Source: Paraburkholderia kururiensis
GTDB taxonomy: Bacteria; Pseudomonadota; Gammaproteobacteria; Burkholderiales; Burkholderiaceae
DNA length: 64,000 nucleotides
NCBI RefSeq assembly: GCF_034424375.1
Contig: NZ_CP139965.1
Span: forward strand, 2,294,001-2,358,000
Direction of reading: 5' to 3'
In this document: positions 24,553 through 31,994 of the stretch, piece after piece
Layout of the letters: the number at the start of each line of letters is the position of its first letter
Numbering within the stretch: the stretch's first letter is position 1
Notes under the pieces: model-generated
Database searches by the model: none
The model's input: only the letters and a program-made list of their open reading frames with translations
Told to the model about the DNA's origin: nothing
Translations under genes and position numbers: made by a program

Positions 24553-25595
24553 ACAACCAGCCGCTGCCGCAGGGCCATGCCCCGGGCACGCAGGAGAACG
24601 TCGCCGGCGCGAAGGATGCCTCGGCCGGCTCGATTGCGGCGAGCGCGAAGCCGGCCGGCACGCGCCTCGGCTTCTCGAACTATCTGGGCCTCGCGGGCGC
24701 GCTCGTCGCGATGATCGCGCTCTTCTCGGTGCTGAGCTCGCACTTCCTGACCTACGACACGTTCAGCACCATCGCCAACCAGATTCCCGATCTCGTGGTG
24801 ATGTCGGTGGGCATGACCTTCGTGCTCATCATTGCCGGCATCGATCTTTCGGTGGGCTCGGTGCTCGCGCTCGGCGCCTCGGTGGTGAGCGTCGCCGCGC
24901 TCAAGTGGGGCTGGAGCGCGTGGCCCGCTGCGCTGATCGGCCTCGCGGCCGCCGCGCTCACCGGCACGCTGACGGGCGCCGTGACGGTGGGCTGGCGCAT
25001 TCCGTCGTTCATCGTGTCGCTCGGCGTACTGGAAGCGGCGCGCGGGCTCGCCTACCAGATGACGAACTCGCGCACGGCCTATATCGGCGATGCGTTCGAC
25101 TTCCTCTCGAACCCGATTGCGCTCGGCATTTCGCCGGCGTTCCTGATCGCCGTCGTCGTGATGGTGGCGGCGCAGCTCGTGCTCACGCGCACGGTGTTCG
25201 GGCGCTATCTGGTGGGCATCGGGACCAACGAGGAAGCGGTGCGGCTTGCGGGCGTGAACCCGCGGCCCTACAAAGTGATCGTATTCGCATTGATGGGCGC
25301 GCTTTCAGGGCTCGCCGCGCTGTTCCAGATCTCCCGGCTCGAAGCCGCGGACCCGAACGCCGGCGCGGGGCTCGAACTTCAGGTGATCGCGGCGGTGGTG
25401 ATCGGCGGCACGAGCCTGATGGGCGGGCGCGGCTCGGTCATCAGCACTTTTTTTGGCGTGTTGATCATTTCGGTGCTGGCGGCCGGGCTCGCGCAGATCG
25501 GCGCGAACGAGCCGACCAAGCGCATCATCACGGGGGCGGTGATCGTGGTGGCCGTCGTGCTCGACACGTACCGCAGCCGGCGCCGGCGCGCGTAA
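24549..25595 (+). CDS. rbsC: Ribose-type sugar ABC transporter permease
   Basis: A 348-residue inner-membrane permease. After a hydrophilic N-terminal tail of about 40 residues there are eight to ten hydrophobic helices, with the conserved family segments IIAGIDLSVGSVLALGA, GWRIPSFIVSLGVLEAARGLAY and the cytoplasmic coupling loop GIGTNEEAVRLAGVNPR, followed by VIGGTSLMGGRGSV. It forms the membrane pore with RbsA and takes sugar from RbsB. Its start overlaps the rbsA stop, and it is followed after 62 bases by the regulator gene. Confidence 0.9.
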   Translation: MNNQPLPQGHAPGTQENVAGAKDASAGSIAASAKPAGTRLGFSNYLGLAGALVAMIALFSVLSSHFLTYDTFSTIANQIPDLVVMSVGMTFVLIIAGIDLSVGSVLALGASVVSVAALKWGWSAWPAALIGLAAAALTGTLTGAVTVGWRIPSFIVSLGVLEAARGLAYQMTNSRTAYIGDAFDFLSNPIALGISPAFLIAVVVMVAAQLVLTRTVFGRYLVGIGTNEEAVRLAGVNPRPYKVIVFALMGALSGLAALFQISRLEAADPNAGAGLELQVIAAVVIGGTSLMGGRGSVISTFFGVLIISVLAAGLAQIGANEPTKRIITGAVIVVAVVLDTYRSRRRRA

Positions 25596-25657
25596 GGCAT
25601 CGAGCGCACAGAGAGCAGAAAACAGCAGCAGACAGCGAAGCAGGAGAGCAACAGCTT

Positions 25658-26695
25658 ATGGCGACGATCAAGGATGTAGCGGCCGTGGCAGGCGTGTCGT
25701 TTACGACGGTATCGCACGTCGTCAACAACTCGCGCCCGGTGTCCGCGGATGTTCGCGCGAAGGTCGAGCGAGCCATCCACGAGCTCAACTACGTGCCGTC
25801 GGCCGTCGCGCGCTCACTCAAGGCGCGTTCCACGGCCACGGTGGGCCTCGTCGTACCGAATGGCACGAATCCGTACTTCGCGGAACTCGCGCGCGGCGTC
25901 GAGGACGGTTGCGCGCGCAAAGGCTACTGCGTGTTCTTCTGCAACTCCGACGACGACCCGGCCAAGCAGCGCAACTACCTGCGCGTGCTGCAGGAAAAGC
26001 GCATCGACGGGCTGATCGTCGCGTCGGCCGGCGACGACGCCGTGCTCGCCCAGACGCTCTCCGGATCGCGCGAGCCGCTCGTGATCGTGGACCGCAACAT
26101 CGAAGGGCTTGCCGCCGACCTCGTGCAGATCGACCACGAGAAGGGCGCCTGGCTCGCGACGCGGCATCTGCTGGAGCTGGGCCATTCGAAGATCGGCTGC
26201 ATTACGGGACCGGTGTCTACCGCGGTGAGCGCCATGCGGGTGCACGGCTTTCTGCGTGCCATGGCCGAACGGGGCATCGAGATTCCGGAAGGGGCCATCG
26301 TCGAGAGCGACTTTTCCGGCACGGGCGGCTATCTCGCGGCAAGCCAGCTGTTCGATTCGGTGCGGCCGAGCGCCATCTTCGCCGGCAACGACATGATGGG
26401 CATCGGCGCGCTGCGCGCAGCGGCCGAACGCGGCCTGCGCGTGCCGCAGGACTGCTCGGTGATCGGCTTCGACGACATCGAGCTGGGCCGCTTCACGTAT
26501 CCGGCGCTTTCGACCGTGGGCCAGTCGGTGCGCGCGCTGGGCGAGACGGCGGCGCAGACGCTCATCGAGCGCATTACGGGCACGGGCCAGACCGACGGTG
26601 CGCCGCCGCGGCGCCGCGTGGTGGCGCCGCAGCTGATCGTGCGCGAATCGACGGCGCAGTGGTCGGGCGAGCGGCCGTCGACGCTCGTGGCCTGA
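25658..26695 (+). CDS. rbsR: LacI-family regulator of the ribose-type operon (RbsR-like)
   Basis: A 345-residue LacI/GalR repressor. The N-terminal helix-turn-helix and hinge are textbook (MATIKDVAAVAGVSFTTVSHVVNNSRPVS; YVPSAVARSLKARST), followed by a sugar-sensing periplasmic-binding-like domain with IVDRNIEGL, AIFAGNDMMGIGALRAAAE and CSVIGFDDIELGRFTYPALSTV. GGAGAGCAAC precedes the ATG. Encoded inside the operon between permease and kinase genes, it most probably binds the palindrome at 21434-21447 and is released by ribose or a phosphate of it. The role is inferred from context and family. Confidence 0.9.
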   Translation: MATIKDVAAVAGVSFTTVSHVVNNSRPVSADVRAKVERAIHELNYVPSAVARSLKARSTATVGLVVPNGTNPYFAELARGVEDGCARKGYCVFFCNSDDDPAKQRNYLRVLQEKRIDGLIVASAGDDAVLAQTLSGSREPLVIVDRNIEGLAADLVQIDHEKGAWLATRHLLELGHSKIGCITGPVSTAVSAMRVHGFLRAMAERGIEIPEGAIVESDFSGTGGYLAASQLFDSVRPSAIFAGNDMMGIGALRAAAERGLRVPQDCSVIGFDDIELGRFTYPALSTVGQSVRALGETAAQTLIERITGTGQTDGAPPRRRVVAPQLIVRESTAQWSGERPSTLVA

Positions 26696-26801
26696 CTGGC
26701 GCGGCAGCGGGCGAGCGGTGCACGGCGGCAGGAAGCGGCGCAGAGCCCGTCATGTGCGGGGCGAGGGAAGACAGCAGGGCGCGCGACGCCCGGAGAAGGG
26801 C

Positions 26802-27782
26802 GTGACGAACGAAACAGCAGCAACGACGGTAAGCGCGGGGAACGCGGCAATGACAGGTATCGCGGGTAAGGCAGGCAGTGTGGCCGTGGTCGGCAGCCTC
26901 AACATGGATCTGGTGGCGCGCGCGCCGCGCATGCCGAAGCCGGGCGAGACGCTCGCGGGCCACGCGTTTGCCCAGGTGGCGGGCGGCAAGGGCGGCAACC
27001 AGGCCGTGGCCGCCGTGCGACTGGGCGCCCGGGTGGCGATGGTGGGGTGCGTAGGCGCCGACGCGAACGGCGAACAGTTGCACGCGGGCCTCGTTGCCGA
27101 AGGTATCGATTGCGCCGCGCTCGAGTCCAGCGCGGACGCGCCGACCGGCGTTGCGCTGATCGTCGTGGACGACAGCAGCCAGAACGCGATCGTCATCGTG
27201 GCCGGGAGCAACGGCGAGGTGTCACCGGCGACCGTCGCGCGCCATGAGGCCGTGCTGGCCGCCGCCGACGTCGTGGTCTGCCAGCTGGAAACGCCCGTGG
27301 AGGCCGTGCATGCGGCGCTCGACACGGCGCATCGGCTCGGCAAGACCGTCATCCTCAATCCCGCGCCGGCCACGGGGCCGCTGCCCGCCGCGTGGCTGCC
27401 GCTCATCGACTATCTGATTCCGAACGAACTCGAGGCCGCAACGCTGACGGGCCTGCCGGCCAGCACGCCCGAAGACGCCGCGCGCGCCGCCGCGGCGCTG
27501 CGCACTGCCGGCGCGCGCAACGTGCTGGTGACGCTCGGCGCGCAAGGCGTCTGCGCCGCGCTCGGCGCCACGGAGCCGGTGCTCTATCCGGCACCGCGCG
27601 TGACAGCCGTCGACACGACCGCGGCCGGCGACACCTTCATCGGCGGCTTTGCGGCGCAACTCGCGGCGGGCGTGCCCGTCGACGACGCGATTCGCTTCGC
27701 GCAGCGCGCGGCGGCCATGTCGGTCACGCGCGAAGGCGCGCAGCCTTCCATTCCGCGTCTCGCCGAGCTCAGCGCTCAATAG
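26802..27782 (+). CDS. rbsK: Ribokinase
   Basis: A 326-residue PfkB-family kinase. N-terminal GSLNMDLVARAPRMPKPGETLAGH and AQVAGGKGGNQAVAAVRLGARVAMVG match ribokinase closely, and the C-terminal signature DTTAAGDTFIGGFAAQLA contains the catalytic Asp. It phosphorylates ribose to ribose 5-phosphate with ATP. The start is a GTG at 26802, preceded by GGAGAAGGG; the ATG at 26850 with GGGGAA upstream is an equally short alternative removing 16 residues before the conserved region. It is the last gene of the rbs operon. Confidence 0.88.
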   Translation: MTNETAATTVSAGNAAMTGIAGKAGSVAVVGSLNMDLVARAPRMPKPGETLAGHAFAQVAGGKGGNQAVAAVRLGARVAMVGCVGADANGEQLHAGLVAEGIDCAALESSADAPTGVALIVVDDSSQNAIVIVAGSNGEVSPATVARHEAVLAAADVVVCQLETPVEAVHAALDTAHRLGKTVILNPAPATGPLPAAWLPLIDYLIPNELEAATLTGLPASTPEDAARAAAALRTAGARNVLVTLGAQGVCAALGATEPVLYPAPRVTAVDTTAAGDTFIGGFAAQLAAGVPVDDAIRFAQRAAAMSVTREGAQPSIPRLAELSAQ

Positions 27783-27812
27783 CGCGTAAAAGCGTTGTCA
27801 GCGCACGTGTTG

Positions 27813-27846
27813 CCCTCGTCGCCGTCATGGCGACGCCTGACGAGGG
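27813..27846 (+). terminator. Alternative stem-loops after rbsK
   Basis: CCCTCGTC (27813-27820) pairs with GACGAGGG (27839-27846), while an internal CGTCGCC-GTCAT-GGCGACG hairpin (27817-27835) competes with it. They lie 30 bases after the rbsK stop. There is no clear T run, so termination is only probable. Confidence 0.45.
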
Positions 27847-28015
27847 GCCGTGCGTTGTGCTCGCTGTCTTGAACTCCGGCTGATCTATCGCGCTCCGCGT
27901 GCCACCCGGTCAGCGGGCTTCCTGCCGTCGCCGGTTACCTGTTCTGCCCATCTTCGGCTCGCAGGGCCTCGCCCCGTTCCCCCCGTTTATCCCGCACTCG
28001 ATAGCGCTGCACCGC

Positions 28016-28038
28016 GAATGATGCACGTCGCATCATTC
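28016..28038. promoter_or_regulatory. Long perfect inverted repeat upstream of the chemoreceptor
   Basis: GAATGATGC (28016-28024) and GCATCATTC (28030-28038) are perfect 9-bp inverted copies around ACGTC. It lies about 190 bases before the receptor start. The length and low GC content suggest a dimeric regulator's operator; a T run 10 bases downstream makes a weak terminator for the rbs operon an alternative. Confidence 0.55.
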
Positions 28039-28097
28039 TTCAGTCTTGCAATTTTTACCTATTTGTCTGTCGAATAGGGTCGACCCATATAAAAGAT

Positions 28098-28125
28098 TCA
28101 AGGGCGGGACGCCTTTGGCCGTAAA
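28098..28125 (+). promoter_or_regulatory. Candidate sigma-28 (FliA) promoter
   Basis: TCAAGGGC (28098-28105), a 12-base spacer and GCCGTAAA (28118-28125) resemble the flagellar sigma-28 pattern TCAAG/TAAAG then GCCGATAA. It lies 105 bases before a chemoreceptor gene, a usual sigma-28 target. The -10 differs at two positions, so support is moderate. Confidence 0.4.
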
Positions 28126-28229
28126 CGCCCTCATAGCACCGCACCCAAAGACGGTGTATCGAGGGCCGCCAGCGAGACCCTGGCAAGGCCACCCGGAACA
28201 GGCCTCCCCGCTTTGCACACAGGAAGAAC

Positions 28230-30026
28230 ATGTTGAACAAAGGCATCACCATCAAAGCCCGCATCGGGCTGACCATGACTTTTCTCGCAGCGTTGCTGGC
28301 AGCCGTGAGCGTGCTGGGGCTCGTCGGTCTCACGCGCGCCAACGACGCGCTGAAAGACACCTTCACGAATCAGATGCCGAGCGCCGTTTCGATCGCGAAC
28401 GCGGAAGTCTATGCGGCGCGCGAACGCCTCGCACTGGACCGCGCGGCGTTCCTGATCGGCACCTCGGAGGTGGCCGCGACGGTGGAGCGCGCGAAGGTCA
28501 TGCGCAGCCAGTCCGACGACTGGTGGAAGAAGTATCTGGCCTTGCCGCGCGGCGCGGAGGAAGACCGGCTCGCGCAAGTGGTGGCGGGCAGGCGCGACGC
28601 GCTGCACACCGAGGCCGATGCGTTCGCCGCCATGGTCAACGCCGGCGACCAGTCCAGGATTCCGGACGCGGCCAAGCGGCTGCAAAAGGTCTACAACGAC
28701 CTCGTCAACGCCGACAGCGATCTCGTGCAGTTGCAGTTCCGGCAGGCGAAGGAAGGTTACGACAGCACGCAGTCGATGGTCGGCTTCTTTCGCATGACGA
28801 GCATTGGCGCGTTGCTGGTCGGACTGGGCGCGGCGCTTTTTTCGTTCTTCACGCTGCGCGGCGCCATTGCACGACCGCTCGCGGAAGCGCTCAGCCACTT
28901 CGAGGCCATTGCGGCGGGCGACCTGCGGCGCGCCGTGGTGGTGCGCTCGCGCGACGAGATGGGCCAACTGATGGAAGGCGTCGCGAAGATGCAAAAGAGC
29001 CTGATCGACACGGTGCGCACGGTGCGCGCCGGCAGCGAATCGATTGCGACGGCCACGCGGCAGATCGCCGCGGGCAACATCGACCTGTCGTCGCGAACCG
29101 AGGAGCAGGCGTCGGCGCTTCAGGAAACAGCCTCGAGCATGGACGAGCTCACAGGCACCGTGCGTCAGAACGCGGACAACGCGCGCCAGGCGAGCGCGCT
29201 GGCGGCGAACGCCTCGGACATCGCGAACAAGGGCAACCAGGTGGTGAGCCAGGTGGTGGGCACGATGGGCGACATCAACCAGAGCTCGGCGAAGATCGCG
29301 GACATCATCGCGATCATCGAGGGCATTGCGTTCCAGACCAATATCCTCGCGCTCAACGCCGCCGTGGAAGCGGCCCGCGCGGGCGAGGACGGACGCGGCT
29401 TCGCCGTGGTGGCAGGCGAGGTGCGCAGCCTCGCACAGCGCTCGTCGGCGGCGGCCAAGGAAATCAAGGAACTCATCGACACGTCGGTGGAGCGTGTGCA
29501 GTCGGGCTCGGCACTGGTAGACGAAGCGGGGCGCACGATGGGCGATATCATCGGCGCCGTTCAGCGTGTGACCGACATCATGGGCGAGATCGCCGCGGCA
29601 TCCGAGGAACAGAGCAGCGGCATCGACCAGGTGGCACGCGCAGTCACGCAAATGGACGAAGTAACCCAGCAGAACGCGGCGCTGGTGGAAGAAGCGGCGG
29701 CCGCGGCGCAGTCGCTGGAAGACCAGGCTGCGAAGCTGCGCCAGGCGGTGGCGGTGTTCCAGGTGGACGAAGGTCGCGACGCAATGGCATTCGCCCAGCC
29801 GGTTCGCGCAAGCGCGACGGCGGCAAGGCCGACCCCGACCGCGCACGGTACTGCGGCGAAGCCGGCTGCACGTGCACGGGCGAGCGCGCCGGCTCGCGCA
29901 GTGCATGCCGTGGCGGCAGCCTCGGCTGCTGCGCCAGCTGCAACGGCTGTCCCGGCAAGTGGCGCTTCGGGTGCCAGGGCCGCTGCCGCCACGGCCGGCT
30001 CGGACAAGGACTGGGAGACCTTCTGA
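28230..30026 (+). CDS. Methyl-accepting chemotaxis protein with four-helix sensor and CheR/CheB tether
   Basis: A 598-residue receptor. Transmembrane helix 1 is at residues ~12-34, a periplasmic four-helix-bundle (Tar-like) sensor at ~35-185, helix 2 at ~188-211, HAMP at ~212-265, and the cytoplasmic coiled-coil after that. The signalling hairpin tip EGIAFQTNILALNAAVEAARAGEDGRGFAVVAGEVR is perfectly conserved near residues 362-397, with methylation helices on both sides (SSRTEEQASALQETASSMDELT). A 75-residue Ala/Pro-rich linker leads to the C-terminal pentapeptide DWETF, the tether for CheR and CheB. The ATG follows AGGAAGAAC. The ligand is unknown; an amino or organic acid is typical of this sensor. 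Confidence 0.92.
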   Translation: MLNKGITIKARIGLTMTFLAALLAAVSVLGLVGLTRANDALKDTFTNQMPSAVSIANAEVYAARERLALDRAAFLIGTSEVAATVERAKVMRSQSDDWWKKYLALPRGAEEDRLAQVVAGRRDALHTEADAFAAMVNAGDQSRIPDAAKRLQKVYNDLVNADSDLVQLQFRQAKEGYDSTQSMVGFFRMTSIGALLVGLGAALFSFFTLRGAIARPLAEALSHFEAIAAGDLRRAVVVRSRDEMGQLMEGVAKMQKSLIDTVRTVRAGSESIATATRQIAAGNIDLSSRTEEQASALQETASSMDELTGTVRQNADNARQASALAANASDIANKGNQVVSQVVGTMGDINQSSAKIADIIAIIEGIAFQTNILALNAAVEAARAGEDGRGFAVVAGEVRSLAQRSSAAAKEIKELIDTSVERVQSGSALVDEAGRTMGDIIGAVQRVTDIMGEIAAASEEQSSGIDQVARAVTQMDEVTQQNAALVEEAAAAAQSLEDQAAKLRQAVAVFQVDEGRDAMAFAQPVRASATAARPTPTAHGTAAKPAARARASAPARAVHAVAAASAAAPAATAVPASGASGARAAAATAGSDKDWETF

Positions 30027-30373
30027 TCGGCCCGTAGCGCGTCGCGCGAGACCTCCCCGGCAAGCCGTATTCCGTTCGCGGCATGCGAATGTTCCGAAAA
30101 GACCGCCATTGCACGCAATGGCGGTCTTTTTTTCATTCTTCATAAATGAACGGTCGCGATGCGGCCCGGGTTCCGGTACATTGTCGTGCGCGGTAGCCAT
30201 GCGCCTACCCGGCACGCTGCCTGCAAGGGTGCTGCGACGCAAGCCACAGCGCCCTGATGCGGTGGCATAGCTTGTGTCTGCCCCGGCAGCAATCCGGCCG
30301 ACGCGGCTTCATCCCCACGGCGCAGGTGCAGGTACGGCAGCAAACCAACGGAGCGAGCGAGGAGGAATCCCCT
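30027..30373. other. 347-base region after the chemoreceptor
   Basis: It contains the intrinsic terminator at 30097-30133, then a small dyad TTCATT-N7-AATGAA (30132-30150) that overlaps the end of the T run and could be an operator for the following hydratase-like gene. No gene is supported here. Confidence 0.45.
30097..30133 (+). terminator. Strong intrinsic terminator
   Basis: AAAAGACCGCCATTGC (30097-30112) pairs perfectly with GCAATGGCGGTCTTTT (30115-30130); the last four T of the stem continue into a run of seven T. It lies 70 bases after the chemoreceptor stop and is the clearest Rho-independent terminator in the window. Confidence 0.93.
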
Positions 30374-31135
30374 ATGACGCGTAACGACCTTGCGCAATAC
30401 CTCATCGATGCGCGCCGCGAGCATCGGGTCATCGACGCGTTGCCTGCCGAGGCACTGCCGCCCGACGCGGCCACGGCCTATGCGATCCAGCAGAAGGTGA
30501 TTGCGGGACTCGGCACGACGACAGGCGCCTGGAAGATCGGCGCCCGCTCGCCCGGTGGCGAGGCGGCCGGCGCGCCCATTCCTGCCACCGCCGTGTATGA
30601 ATCTCCCGCGCGGCTCGAGCGCGGCATGTTTTTCCGCGTGCTGATCGAACTCGAAATCGCGTTTCGCTTTGGCCATGCCATTGCGCCGCGCAGCGAAGCC
30701 TATGCGCGCGACGAAGTGCTCTCGCTCCTCGGCGCCGTGCTGCCGACCATCGAGATCGTCGACAGCCGCTTTGGCGGCTGGCCCAACGTCGCACCGCTTG
30801 CGCAGCTTGCCGACGCCCAGAACAATGGCGCGCTCGTGACGGGCCACCCGGTGTCCTATAGCGGTTTTGCGCGCACGTTCGACTTCGTCGCGCCCGAGCT
30901 CGAACTGTCGTTCGACGGCCGTTCGCTCGTACCTGAAGCGCCAGGCAATCCCGCGGGCGATCCGCGCGAACTGCTGGTCTGGTTCGTCAATCACTGCGCG
31001 GCCATGGGCATCACCATCGAGCCTGGCTGGACCGTCACCACGGGTTCATATGTAGGGGCCCATCGCATCGAAGGGCCGGGCGCGGTCCATGCACATATCG
31101 ACGGCCTTGGCGACGTCGAGGTGTCGTTCCTCTGA
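30374..31135 (+). CDS. 2-keto-4-pentenoate hydratase-like protein (FAH superfamily)
   Basis: A 253-residue enzyme similar to MhpD/2-oxopent-4-enoate hydratases: AYAIQQKVIAGLGTTTGAWKIGARSP near residues 35-60, the metal-binding acidic region RVLIELEIAFRFGHAIAP with paired Glu residues, PTIEIVDSRFGGW and the C-terminal MGITIEPGWTVTTGSYVGAHRIEGPGAVHA. Members hydrate 2-keto-4-pentenoate-type intermediates of aromatic meta-cleavage. No other catabolic gene lies near, so it may act on another keto acid. The ATG at 30374 is chosen because GGAGGAATCCCCT precedes it; an in-frame start 39 codons earlier gives a non-family extension. Confidence 0.8.
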   Translation: MTRNDLAQYLIDARREHRVIDALPAEALPPDAATAYAIQQKVIAGLGTTTGAWKIGARSPGGEAAGAPIPATAVYESPARLERGMFFRVLIELEIAFRFGHAIAPRSEAYARDEVLSLLGAVLPTIEIVDSRFGGWPNVAPLAQLADAQNNGALVTGHPVSYSGFARTFDFVAPELELSFDGRSLVPEAPGNPAGDPRELLVWFVNHCAAMGITIEPGWTVTTGSYVGAHRIEGPGAVHAHIDGLGDVEVSFL

Positions 31136-31405
31136 GTCCTGTTGGGCTTTTTCTGCCTTTCTCTCTTCGCTGCTGATCAGCTGTCGCTGGCCGGGCCTCG
31201 GCGCCGCAACGTGTCATGCGCAGCTTGCGTGCGCATGCGGCGTTCGCCGCGCGTGATCGTGGCGTCTTCCACGCGTTCGGGTAGACCCTCTCGTGGATAA
31301 CCCCTCTCGCTCACAACGTTATGCCGGCCGTTATCGTAGAGGTAGCGCGGCACATTTCGCACATATGGAACGGGCAAGCTCTATCGAACGGCAGGATGAA
31401 ACGCC

Positions 31406-31421
31406 GGGCATTGCACTTGCA
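31406..31421 (+). promoter_or_regulatory. Candidate sigma-54 promoter for prkA operon
   Basis: GGGCATTGCACTTGCA contains GG (31407-31408) and GC (31419-31420) separated by exactly ten bases, and the -12 element TTGCA is perfect; the -24 TGGCA is read as GGGCA. In E. coli the equivalent yeaGH operon is transcribed under nitrogen control with sigma-54. The site is about 575 bases upstream of prkA, which is far, so this remains tentative. Confidence 0.4.
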
Positions 31422-31930
31422 CCGGGGGCGTGACGTCGAGTAACGCAGCAAGAAGTTGTAACACCCGCTGAAGGCTGTAATCGCGCAACGACGTCGGCGC
31501 GTTGAAGCGGAAACGGCGGCTATACCGAAAGAGCCCGCGAGGTGTGATCGCGCGACCTGCACCGGCGTGATGAAAGGAACCGTGTGGAACCATCCAGCGC
31601 TTTCCATTCCCAAACGCATGAGCAGCAAACGTGGAAAGCTGCTAACGGATACGGCCAGAGGACATGATCCGATGTGCCATGAACGTGACAGTGCGTTGCG
31701 TAGTGTGACAGAGCGTGAAGCAAGGGCGGCGGGAGATCTTGTGCCGCCCATCGAGAGCGCCTTGTACCTGCTGCGCGAAACCGCCGGACCGCGGAAAGGA
31801 TGAAGCAGGGAAGAAGATTGTAGGTGACGCAGTACGTGCTTTCCAGCGCGTTTTGCGCGAACGTAGTGCGACGCTTTTTTAGCAACGAGCCCGTGAAAAA
31901 AAATTTAAAAGGGTTTAGGATGAATTCGAG

Positions 31931-31968
31931 CGATGTCGTTTCCGATTAGCGCGCCGCGCACGACATCG
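31931..31968 (+). promoter_or_regulatory. Inverted repeat in the prkA 5' leader
   Basis: CGATGTCGT (31931-31939) and ACGACATCG (31960-31968) are perfect 9-bp inverted copies separated by 20 bases. The right arm ends 26 bases before the prkA ATG, so the RNA could form a hairpin just above the ribosome site (GAGGAGG at 31984-31990). Confidence 0.6.
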
Positions 31969-31994
31969 GTCGCAGACTTCGGCGAGGAGGTAGC

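Larger units (their letters stand above)
27783..28229. other. 447-base region between rbsK and the chemoreceptor gene
   Basis: No gene is supported. The left part carries a stem-loop after rbsK; the middle a long perfect inverted repeat (28016-28038); the right part a candidate sigma-28 promoter and paired stems in the chemoreceptor leader. Sequence around 28030-28100 is notably AT-rich for this window. Confidence 0.5.
31136..31994. other. 859-base leader region before prkA
   Basis: The longest gene-free stretch in the window. Base composition is lower in GC than its flanks, with A-rich segments near 31895-31915. Open frames on both strands lack ribosome sites and recognisable domains. It holds a candidate sigma-54 promoter (31406-31421), an inverted repeat in the final 65 bases, and otherwise nothing I can identify; a decayed gene or mobile-element remnant is possible but unproven. 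Confidence 0.5.

Noticed and set aside
28131..30242. Long minus-strand open frame opposite the chemoreceptor
   Set aside because: His/Arg-rich antisense shadow of a highly conserved receptor; no motifs or ribosome site.
31311..31885. Open frames of 70-150 codons on both strands in the prkA leader
   Set aside because: No ribosome sites, domains or codon pattern of the neighbours; a decayed gene is possible but not supportable.
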